From: Symsagittifera roscoffensis
Lineage: Eukaryota; Xenacoelomorpha; Acoela; Convolutidae
Direction of reading: 5' to 3'
DNA length: 64,000 nucleotides
NCBI RefSeq assembly: GCF_963678635.1
Contig: NC_087065.1
Coordinates: 30,506,252 to 30,570,251, forward strand
Positions within the stretch are counted from its first letter, which is position 1. Every line of letters begins with the position of its first letter. The position numbers and the translations under genes are program-made. The notes under the pieces were generated by a model. The model saw only the letters and a list, made by a program, of their open reading frames with translations. It was not told the origin of the DNA and did not search any database. Positions 23,635 to 31,807 of the stretch are shown piece by piece.

Positions 23635-25157
23635 CCCATCCGGGTTTTACAGAGTTTTTTAGAACAGTTCTTCTTGTAATTCAAGGATGGATGATGGACG
23701 TTGGTATTTGGCGAACATCATTTTTCTTTTGTTTCCTTTTTGTTAAGGAAGTTCCAGGGATCTGGAATTGAGGACACAAGACGTTGTGTTCTTCTTGTGA
23801 CAACGACTGAGTCTCTGCAACAGCATCAATTCTGGTTTCAGAATGGTTGGCTATGTCAGGTTTTTCTGTTCTTCGGAGAGAACTTCTTTTGTGTTTGATC
23901 TAGCTCGGGAATGGCGTGGAGATTGTGCGTGGAGGGGATGCCTGGTTACTCGGATCTGTACGTATACTTGAACATCGAGGTGGTCATTGGTCTAGTTCAA
24001 TGAAGTCCTTTTCTGCGAAGTCAAGTCGTACTCTAAATCCTTTGAGTTGTGATTGTGAGCGGCATATCGATTGTAGTTGGTCATTCTCTCTCGAGTGTAG
24101 TGGGGTCGTCTTGTCTTTTGATGTTCGTCCTTGGTGTTGTATTCTGATCTATATATTGCATCATGTGATTTTACATTTTATAAAACTTTTATTAATTTAA
24201 TATTTTTTAATTATGATTTTAGTTAGTTGTTTTCACAAAAGCTTTTTGTTTTAGTTCGGTTATTTTGAAGAGTTACTCACCCTTGAGTAGCTCTTATTAA
24301 AAATAAAGGTGTGGTCACAGAGCGTGGATGTAGCGCGGTGGGTTAGGCCGGCTATAGAGCATGCTCAGGACGTCCTTTCCTGGTGGGTTAGGCCAGGTGT
24401 GGGAGTATGATTTCATGCGGTTTTTATGAGGGGTCCTGTTATGTGACAACGTTTTATGTTGGGTTTGTTATGGTTTTGTTGGTTATGTACTTTTACTAAA
24501 AAGCAAATTGTTTGTGGTATGGGTTTGTCTTTCGACTTTTTTGTGTTTTATTATTTCTTTCTAAGACTTTGTAATAGTCTTCAAAAGAATAAATTATCCA
24601 GTTTTAAACTGGGTTAATCCGGTTTGGGTACCGTTGGTTTCCTTTTCTTAGTCATGCTGTTATTTTATGATTTGTGGTATTTAGTAAACTGCGTTGGTTA
24701 GTTTTGTTTAGTATATGATTCCTTTCCAACCGGGTTAAAGGAAAGTTTGAAATATGTTATTATATGTTAGAGTTGTTGAGTGTGAAAACTTGAAACTGAA
24801 ATTCATTATTTTAAACAATTCTTCGTGGGCGAGCTGTGCGAGTGTGGATAGAATTTCTGTGCGAATGAATGAAAATATCAAAAGGTTAGTACTGCAATTG
24901 CATTTTATTAATTTACTGCATAGAATTTGGAAATTTACTGCTAGTTATGGGGGAATTTTAAGATACAAATTTTCATCATATGAATATTTACTGCTTTTGG
25001 GGGAAAATTTTATAAATTAATTTACTGCATTGGTATTATATTTATTTAATTGTTGGTGCACAAGTTTAATAGGGTTTTTAACAGTTTTGAAGAAGTTTGC
25101 TATTTTTTATTTTTCTTTTGTGAATTTTTCAGATGATCTAGGATGAAGGCTAAAAAT
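23635..25157 (-). other. 3' UTR of copy B
   Basis: Non-coding, about 1.5 kb. At 24357-24376 two perfect 10-bp palindromes abut (GAGCATGCTC, AGGACGTCCT), bracketed by direct repeats GGTGGGTTAGGCC at 24337-24349 and 24382-24394. On the plus strand (antisense to the element) TAGCGCGGTGGG resembles a pol III A-box, but no B-box follows. The same structure is in copy A. Confidence 0.6.
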
Positions 25158-25236
25158 CTAAAGAAAACATGAATAAAGAATGGTGAGTTTTTCAATATTT
25201 TAATTAGTTAGTAATATTCATTTAATTCATACTTAC
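25158..25236 (-). other. Putative 79-bp mini-intron after the last stop (copy B)
   Basis: TAA is followed directly by CAG|GTAAGTATG. A perfect TACTAAC branch site lies at 25207-25213 and the 3' site is TTTCTTTAG at 25158. The layout is conserved in copy A although the intron bases differ. An intron kept in a retroelement means that the packaged RNA is unspliced. With the stop only 3 nt upstream of the junction, splicing should not trigger nonsense-mediated decay. Confidence 0.6.
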
Positions 25237-25239
25237 CTG

Positions 25240-27033
25240 TTAGTCGTCGGGGAAAAAACCGTGGGGGAAGATGTCGTGAATTAGTTCTGAAGTCGTTAGT
25301 AGTTTAGCTAAGATGCGGATGATATTTTTAGTTTGAAGCAGTGGCCAAAGCAATTGAAGTGCCTTAATAGTGGTTAGTTCTTCAGTGCCAACTGCAAACT
25401 CATAAGGTGTGTTTTGGATTAAGTTATATAATTTGTGGTTAAATTTAGTATTGTGGATGAATTCTAAAATTGGGATTTCTATAGGCTGTACAAACTCGTG
25501 CGGGATAAGGAAGGGTCGGGATTCTTCTGCGTTGAAGGTCTTGGTGATGGGGCAGAAAATATACATTTGGGTTATGGGGTCATAGTTACGGAGAATACCA
25601 TGGAGGTTAGTATCTTTTATACAATATGTGAAATTTAGGAAATACGGTGAAGTGTATTTTGAATTGATGAATTGAAAGCGATGGTGTGGTTGTCTAGAGG
25701 GTGTGTGGAGGTCAAAGTGATTTTGGATGAAACGATAGTAACTGTATGTATGTGTTTGTTTAGTTCGCAACATAATATCGTGTGAGCAGTGTAAATCTCT
25801 TTCGTGTGGTGCAAGGAAATGAAAGGTTAGTGAAAAGATTTGGAAGCGTTCTTTAAAACTTTCGTACGCTTGTGTGCTTGTTAGTGCTTCTGAAATAATG
25901 TGATCAAACTTTCGGTCGAAGATGTTTAGTGTAAATACATATGGTGTCTTGATGAAAAATTTCTCGGTGATTTGTGGATTAGCGAAGCGATCGTCGTCTA
26001 AGAATTGATCTTGGTTAGCTCTGATGATGTTGTGATCGTAGTATTCTAGTGTATATTCATTAGCTCTAGGTGCAGTGTGTATTTTTAGTGATTTTTTATA
26101 TCCTACGTAAGTAAACTGTCTAGCGGTGAGTGGTGTAGTTAGTCGATATAGCATATCTTTGTTTCGGTCTGTATCGATGGAAGTGTTGGTTAAAGGTAAG
26201 CAAAGAGGGTTAGTGAAATGATAGTATGAGGTCCAAGACAGAGTGGGCATTAAAACGTATTCGTCTACAAAGTTGCGTGTTTCGTTAGCGTCATGAGGGG
26301 TGTTTAAGGTGTATTGTGGAAATGAGGGTAAAGTGATAGCTAAAAATTCTTTGGTGTTAGTATGCTGGGGGTGGTTGATGTATTCACGGGCTGTTCCTGG
26401 TTTTGCTGGGAAAGGATGGTTGGGGAACTTTCTTTTAAAAGTGCGGTAAGCTCTATTAGTGTTGAGTGAGGATTCAGTTGATGTGGATGATGGTGCTAAT
26501 GATTCAGTATAATTTGAAGAGGGTGTAGGGGGATTGGATGAATTTGTAGTGGAGGAGATTTGGTTTATGGTCGGGGTGTTAAGGTGGTAGGGTTGTTGTT
26601 GGAGGGTAATAAAATTGTCTAGCTCTGGGGAGATTCGGGGGGTGTCTGGAGATGATTGGTCAGAATGGTATGAGGAATAGGTTGGGGTAACTTGGGAAGC
26701 ATAAGAGGGTGTGGGAGTGATTGGGTCAGGGTTATTTGACAATATGGGTTGAAAAGGAGGTTGAGAAAAATGAGAAGGGTTATGAAAATTATTGGATGGA
26801 GATGGTTCTGAGTCGGCAAATTCATCGGGGGTTTCAATATTCGGGTTATTTAGCTGTGAGATGGAGTATAAAACTGAAATTTGTGAGTTAGTGTCGGAAT
26901 TCATGCCTGATGTTACATTGCTAGATGGAAAATCGGGTGGCGGAAAAGCAAAAAGTGGTATTATTGGGATTGAAGAGGTAAGGTTGGTTGGATGGGAATT
27001 TGATCGATGGAGTGATCCAAGTTGGCGGCTCAT
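25240..27033 (-). CDS. 597-aa ORF of unknown function, coupled to env
   Basis: The ATG lies inside the env stop (ATGA). Residues 1-~195 are Ser/Pro/Thr/Asn-rich and disordered. Residues ~200-597 look like one folded, soluble domain rich in His, Phe and Tyr (AYRTFKRKFPNHPFPAKPG, HERDLHCSHDIMLRTKQ, FLNFTYCIKDTNLHGILRNY, C-terminus HDIFPHGFFPDD). There is no signal peptide, membrane segment or catalytic motif that I know. Copy A conserves its whole length at high identity with only two lesions. An extra gene 3' of env is unusual for LTR elements. Candidate roles are a structural, assembly or host-interaction protein; none is supported by a motif. Confidence 0.85.
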   Translation of the reverse strand: MSRQLGSLHRSNSHPTNLTSSIPIIPLFAFPPPDFPSSNVTSGMNSDTNSQISVLYSISQLNNPNIETPDEFADSEPSPSNNFHNPSHFSQPPFQPILSNNPDPITPTPSYASQVTPTYSSYHSDQSSPDTPRISPELDNFITLQQQPYHLNTPTINQISSTTNSSNPPTPSSNYTESLAPSSTSTESSLNTNRAYRTFKRKFPNHPFPAKPGTAREYINHPQHTNTKEFLAITLPSFPQYTLNTPHDANETRNFVDEYVLMPTLSWTSYYHFTNPLCLPLTNTSIDTDRNKDMLYRLTTPLTARQFTYVGYKKSLKIHTAPRANEYTLEYYDHNIIRANQDQFLDDDRFANPQITEKFFIKTPYVFTLNIFDRKFDHIISEALTSTQAYESFKERFQIFSLTFHFLAPHERDLHCSHDIMLRTKQTHTYSYYRFIQNHFDLHTPSRQPHHRFQFINSKYTSPYFLNFTYCIKDTNLHGILRNYDPITQMYIFCPITKTFNAEESRPFLIPHEFVQPIEIPILEFIHNTKFNHKLYNLIQNTPYEFAVGTEELTTIKALQLLWPLLQTKNIIRILAKLLTTSELIHDIFPHGFFPDD

Positions 27034-29648
27034 CGTGGGCTAAAAAAATTATTATTTTGAGATTGAAAAGCGGTGGTATGGGGTTGTTCAATAATTTGTT
27101 CATAAGTATTATCATCTTGTGATTGATGTGTTATTATATGTTGGACGGGACTTTGCGATGTGGTGAGTCTAAAATTTGGATTATGTGTGATGGCTAAATT
27201 TCGAAAATTTCGTGGGACTAGGGATAGTGGATGGTTATTTGGTAGGGGTGGTAATTGTGGTGCCGTTGGCTGTGTGTCGACATTGTTATGTTCTTCGTCG
27301 TATGTATTTTGTCGTGTTGTTATTTTTGTGTTATATTCTTTTATTTGTGCGTCTAAAAGAATTTTGTTTATAGATGTGGAAAAAATTCCAAAAAATCCTG
27401 CAAAGAGTATGCGTGCTACGCTTGCTTGTCTGTTTACTTGTGTGTGTATAGCACATGTATTGTAGATTCCTTTTAAGAGTGAGAAAAGAAATCCAATAAA
27501 GTTAAACATTGCGTATAAAATAGTCAATTTTTCTAAGATGTAGTAGGGCCATCCTAGAAAATCGAGGATCTCATTTTTGAGTGTTACAAAGCTAAAAATG
27601 TTAATTGGTGATATATCTTGGGGACGGTATTTTTCGCCGTTTAGATATATATAATCTTTAATGTCTTTAAAATATCCGCTATAGTCTTGCGTGTAGATAT
27701 CGGCAAATCCTGCGGTTTCTGCAAGTTTGCGTAAATTTTGGTCTATTGATTGTCTTTGTATAGTGTCCATTTGTGTTAATAATTCTTGGAATTGTTGTGT
27801 TCTAATGTGATGTTGAATATCTGATTTTGAATAGATTCCTATTGATTGTAAGTCTATATTTGGGTTTCGAGCGATAGCGCGAATGCTTTCTGGTGAAAAT
27901 TTTTTGAGTGATTGCATTAATGTGGGATATGGAGTGAGAAGGTAATATTTATTTTCATCAGGGTTTAATTGTACTACATTGTGGCTATTTTCTGATCCAC
28001 ATGGGACTGCGGTATCCCAGAAATAGGTTCTTCGTGAAAGTGTATCCACGAAATGTACTTTATTCTTATAAAAGATAGGGATTCTTTTATAACATCGTTT
28101 ATCTTCAAAAACGTATAGTGGTGATACTTTTTTAGTACAAGTATAAAACCATAAGATGTTTCCTTCATAGTCTAAAAAATTTGATCTATTTCCTGATAAT
28201 AAGTATCCTGCGTAGGGTATTTTTAATACTGCTAGTGCAAGTGATTGTAATATTTGTGTTCGTTCTAATTCGCATAGTTGGTGTAGTGTTTCTAATTCGG
28301 AGAGTGACATTTCTTGAAAAATGCGGCTAATTGTATAGTCTAGTTTCATATCCAAATGAATATCATAGTGGATATTACCGAAATATGTAGTATTCATTAG
28401 TGATAGTTCTTGTAAGCGTGTGCTTCTGGTGTCATAAGGTTTTAGATGTCCACCAGGTTGTCCGTTGCTTTTTTCAAAATTAACTGGTATATAGGATGTT
28501 CCTTCGTTTAGAGGATGACCTGTGGCATATGGGTCGATTTTTACTTTTCCAGTGGTCATGTCGAATCCTTTTTCGTATTCAACTAATATTTCAGAGTATT
28601 GTGTTCTGTGAAGTGGATTCCTGTATTTACATGCAAGTTCTGTTTCTTGATATATTTGAAAACGTGTCAATTTATTTTCTATATTGTCTATGTTTCTAAA
28701 ATCGGAACTTAGTTTGCGTGATGGATGGACTTGTTCATATGGAATTGATTGTATAAAATATTTTTCGTGAAATTTTATCATACGAGCGTGTATTTTTGCT
28801 ACTTGAAATGTTGTACATGTATCTTCGGGGAACCAAACAATTGTTGCTTGTGTTCTCGTTGTAGGGTCGCAATATCCTTGATCATTTTTACAAGGTAGTC
28901 GGATTCCTTGATAGATCATTGTATTATCAGATAAATCTCGTGTGAGTTGTATTTTTTCGAGTTGTATTTTCCAATCGAAAAACATTATTTCTTGGTATCC
29001 TTTATTTTTCGTGTCTGCTTTGCAGTTTGATGGGTTATTTATACCAATGTGTGGTATCCAGTGTTTATCATGTAGGTCATAGGTTAATCGTCCGTGTGCG
29101 CCGTTATACGGGTATTTTTCGTCTAGTTTTATATGTCCTTGGTGTCTTTCAAGTTGTGATTGATGTACAGAGTCTGAAAAAACTTGAAAATTTACTAACT
29201 TTCTTTGGGAGTTTTTATTTCGTGTGATGTTTAGTCTAAGTAATTCATTTTTACAATCGTCGGGATTGAGATGTAAAAGACGTTCTATATTACTTTGATA
29301 GAATGATTCATGGTCAAGTCAATTTTTGTTTCCGTTCGAGACTTGTGAACAATGTACTTTCTTTTCGGAAAATGTTGCTGTGAATTTATAACCTGTAACT
29401 GTTGTTGCTCGGGCTTTTGAATAGAGTGTTGCTATTATATCTGTGGTTTCTATAGCTTGTGGTTCTGTTTCACATTGTGATACTTGATTGATTGCATATT
29501 TATGTAGTGTTTTTTGTTCATTTTCTTCGCAATCGTAATGTGTTACTAATAAATCTTGTGGTCCTGTACGAGGGGAAGGGTTTATGTGTTGATTTGAGGT
29601 TACTAGAAAAAGGAGTTGGAGAAAAATTAATAATTTTAGAATATACAT
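27030..29648 (-). CDS. env: Envelope-like membrane glycoprotein, one internal TGA
   Basis: An 873-codon frame. Residues 1-18 form a signal peptide (MYILKLLIFLQLLFLVTS). A Cys-containing ectodomain with several N-x-S/T sites follows. Hydrophobic segments lie at about 698-730 and 744-760, then a ~100-residue tail with PTAP (794-797) and PPLP. Codon 110 is TGA (29319-29321), where copy A has CGA, so as written only a 109-residue secreted N-terminus is made, unless the TGA (followed by C) is read through. The stop overlaps the next ATG (ATGA). The ectodomain pattern of paired Cys around IPIFYKN and FVDTLSRR vaguely recalls glycoproteins of some negative-strand RNA viruses of arthropods; I cannot establish homology. 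Confidence 0.8.
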
Positions 29649-30772
29649 GTGTATGATAATCCTGAGTATGGATTATAAAATGTAATGTAACCAATTGTGT
29701 TTTTGGTATATCTGTCGTATTTGTATATTACTTCAGTAGTTATAAACGGTGGTGGTAGTGATTGAGCTGTTATGTTAGGTGGATTTAATGGGTAGGGATG
29801 TTGGGTAATATTATTTAACTTAACTGTGATTTCAAACTTTAATTGTAAGCTGTTTTGTTGGAGTATTTGAATATTGTGATCACGGATATCGTTGTGAATA
29901 TCTTGGCGATATTGTAATCTATTAAGTGCCCAGTTATGAAGGCGGTTACTTTCTTGATGTTGTCCAAATAGTGGTGGAGGTGCTGTGAATGTATTCCAAT
30001 CTAGTCTTAAAGGAATATTTATTGATGATTGTTCGCGATATCTGGCGTCGAGATTATTTGGAAAATTTAAGTTAAAGGGTTGTGGTGAAAATTGGCTTAT
30101 TGATGGTGTTGATGGTAGTGATAATGTTTCTGGTAGTGATGAGGATGTTGTTGTATCCGTAGAAATATCTATGGGGTCATTGACTAAATTTGGTTCACCT
30201 TGTGTGAATGAATGTGTAGTCCAATATGGCAATCGTGATGTTAGGTTTGGGGGGTTAAAAGGATTTTCTCGTATTTGTTCAGATGTTGGTGTTGAACCTA
30301 AGTAGTCTGAAGGTAGACTTGAAGTGCTTCGTTGTGAAAAAAGTGTAGGAGTTTCTGGTGTGATACCAGTGGTGTTTTCTGGGGTGGTTTGTGTTGGGGA
30401 TTGAGGTATATCAAAATGAACTCGGGGAGTTTGAAAATTTCTATTTCGTCGAGGATGTATAATTTGTCTATTTATTTCTGTTGTGTTTTGGTTTTGACTA
30501 AGGTTTCGTATTCTACTTAGTTCTTGTGGTAGTGTTGGGTAAAGATTATATGTTGGTTCACTTAGAGGTGCTTGTCGTTGAACTGGTTCTAGTGGTTCAG
30601 ATAAACGAGCGTGCCGTTCTTCAAAAGTGTATGGATTGTCTTGAAAAGAAATTCGTGTAGATTTTTGATTATTTTGAGTAGTTGGAGGTGGTGTTGGATT
30701 ATCTTGGGATGATGTCGGTGAAGACTGATTCTGTGACTGTTGGGTAGCAATTTTTGATGGATTTTTGAATTG
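29636..30772 (-). CDS. Third ORF: 378-codon frame without any Met
   Basis: Open from just after a TAA (30773-30775) to TAA at 29636, with not one ATG codon in frame. Residues 1-~225 are Pro/Ser/Thr/Gln-rich and disordered (QQSQNQSSPTSSQ, FEERHARLSEPLEPVQRQAP). Residues ~225-378 look more ordered (LDWNTF, LFGQHQESNRLHNWAL, YITFYNPYSGLSYTCIF). There is no signal peptide or membrane segment. In copy A the same frame continues gag-pol in phase, so it may be an ancestral Gag-Pol extension separated in copy B by the cassette. In copy B it needs splicing, a non-AUG start or reinitiation. Its end overlaps the env ATG by 13 nt. No family recognised. Confidence 0.7.
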   Translation of the reverse strand, partial: QFKNPSKIATQQSQNQSSPTSSQDNPTPPPTTQNNQKSTRISFQDNPYTFEERHARLSEPLEPVQRQAPLSEPTYNLYPTLPQELSRIRNLSQNQNTTEINRQIIHPRRNRNFQTPRVHFDIPQSPTQTTPENTTGITPETPTLFSQRSTSSLPSDYLGSTPTSEQIRENPFNPPNLTSRLPYWTTHSFTQGEPNLVNDPIDISTDTTTSSSLPETLSLPSTPSISQFSPQPFNLNFPNNLDARYREQSSINIPLRLDWNTFTAPPPLFGQHQESNRLHNWALNRLQYRQDIHNDIRDHNIQILQQNSLQLKFEITVKLNNITQHPYPLNPPNITAQSLPPPFITTEVIYKYDRYTKNTIGYITFYNPYSGLSYTCIF

Positions 30773-30777
30773 TTACT

Positions 30778-30966
30778 TTAGTGAGAGGGTTTATGTTTAT
30801 TATAATATTCTTCTAAAAAAAGAATTAGAAAAATTGTTGCTAGGGCAAATGTGATGATTGCTTTCTTTATACATTTACATATTGTCAAAATGAGGGATGA
30901 TAAGAATGTTATGAAAATTACAAACAATAAAAAAATATCAGTTCTACTGAAAATTGTTCGTATCAT
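30778..30966 (-). CDS. 62-aa two-helix membrane ORF (cassette ORF c)
   Basis: The 62-residue product has two predicted helices (about residues 12-29 and 36-51) joined by a short basic loop (CKCIKKA), with a Glu/Tyr/Lys/His-rich tail (LEEYYNKHKPSH). This helix-basic loop-helix hairpin is the classic class II viroporin layout. It begins inside the stop of the 76-aa ORF (ATGA). Its TAA is followed two bases later by another TAA that opens the methionine-less frame. Absent from copy A. Function is inferred only. Confidence 0.5.
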   Translation of the reverse strand: MIRTIFSRTDIFLLFVIFITFLSSLILTICKCIKKAIITFALATIFLILFLEEYYNKHKPSH

Positions 30967-31193
30967 TTAGACAAGTTGTTAAAATCGTACCTGTGGATAT
31001 ATTCAAGGGTTTTGGAAAGTTGGAGGAATAGTTCAATTATTGTGTAGAAAATTAAAAAAATGTTACAAAAAATTATTATGATTATTAGAAAAGATTCAAT
31101 GATATCAAAAAGAAATATTATAAAGGCTTGAAGTATTGAAAAAAAATGTTTAAAATTGATAAGTATTTGAGCGACTGTTTGAGAGAAAAGCAT
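30963..31193 (-). CDS. 76-aa hydrophobic ORF (cassette ORF b)
   Basis: The 76-residue product is very hydrophobic from about residue 8 to 58, with runs of Ile, Phe and Leu broken by single acidic residues (FDIIESF, IIEL). It should form one long or two membrane helices and has a short charged tail. It starts right after the stop of the 42-aa ORF, and its TGA overlaps the next ATG as ATGA (30963-30966). Size and layout are like viral small membrane proteins such as viroporins, but AT-rich DNA also yields hydrophobic frames by chance, so the call rests on the linked chain. Absent from copy A. Confidence 0.5.
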   Translation of the reverse strand: MLFSQTVAQILINFKHFFSILQAFIIFLFDIIESFLIIIIIFCNIFLIFYTIIELFLQLSKTLEYIHRYDFNNLSK

Positions 31194-31322
31194 TTAAGAA
31201 ATGATCTCTTGGTCGAATATTTTTTGCTGTTTGAGGCGATTTTCTAGTGTGGTCGAATTATTTATTAGTTTTTTTGACAAGTGGGTTGAGTTTCGTAAAA
31301 AATTGTTGGGGGCAATTTTCAT
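31194..31322 (-). CDS. 42-aa small ORF (cassette ORF a)
   Basis: ATG at 31322 in a fair context (ACCATGA). The 42-residue product is hydrophilic and Asn/Lys-rich, with no membrane segment. Its TAA directly abuts the ATG of the next small ORF (TAAATG), which would suit termination-reinitiation. It is too short to be secure on its own; the tight spacing with the two following ORFs is the main support. No family recognised. Confidence 0.4.
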   Translation of the reverse strand: MKIAPNNFLRNSTHLSKKLINNSTTLENRLKQQKIFDQEIIS

Positions 31323-31807
31323 GGTGACTGGGAGGTCGTCTTTTTCTTTATTTTTGTTTGTCAAATGATCCGGGGTATGGTGAGATTTTTATACTTTAGG
31401 CTAATTAAAATCTTCATTTTGTTACTTTAGGCTAAGTTATCAAATTTGTTTTGGGGGTATTCGTGGTCTGAGTTGGGGAAATATTGTTGATCTTTGGGTT
31501 ATTAGATAAGGGAGGGGTACGGTATTATGGTGATATTTATTTTAGCTGTCAAGTTGGAGTGGTTTGCTTATTTTTGACCTGGAGGTTGTAAAGTTATAGT
31601 TAGAGATGTGCCTGGAGTTCTAGATTATTCGTCTAATTGATCTTAGTTTGAGTTAGAGAAAGTGGCGGATTGGATGAATCCTATTGGTCTATTTTGAACT
31701 AGAATTATTGGTACTTGTGAGCATGTTATTTTGGAAAATGGAAATGAAAAATGTTACGGAGGTTTCAAGATTGTGAAGTATAAAAATTTTTTTTTTTTTT
31801 TTTAAAA
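31323..31807 (-). other. Non-coding start of the copy-B-only cassette
   Basis: Begins with a stretch of about 20 A (plus-strand T run, 31787-31803) right after the gag-pol stop. It has stops in all sense frames. A TTAGCCTAAAGTA motif is repeated near 31400-31440. Copy A has no counterpart. The A-run could mark an insertion that passed through RNA, or simply be slippage. Confidence 0.6.

Noticed and set aside
23916..24200. Antisense frame in the 3' UTR of copy B matching a frame at 21776-21961 in copy A
   Set aside because: The shared stretch is ~80 nearly identical nucleotides. The frame lacks a common start or end and shifts outside that stretch, so nucleotide conservation explains it.
30233..30235. 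A start codon for a 198-aa protein at 30232
   Set aside because: The codon is TTG, not ATG, and the frame is open far upstream, so it is not a real start in a eukaryotic context.
30776..31807. The copy-B cassette as a simple intron between gag-pol and the third ORF
   Set aside because: I found no donor/acceptor pair that restores the frame with good consensus. The linked small ORFs argue for coding content, although splicing is not excluded.
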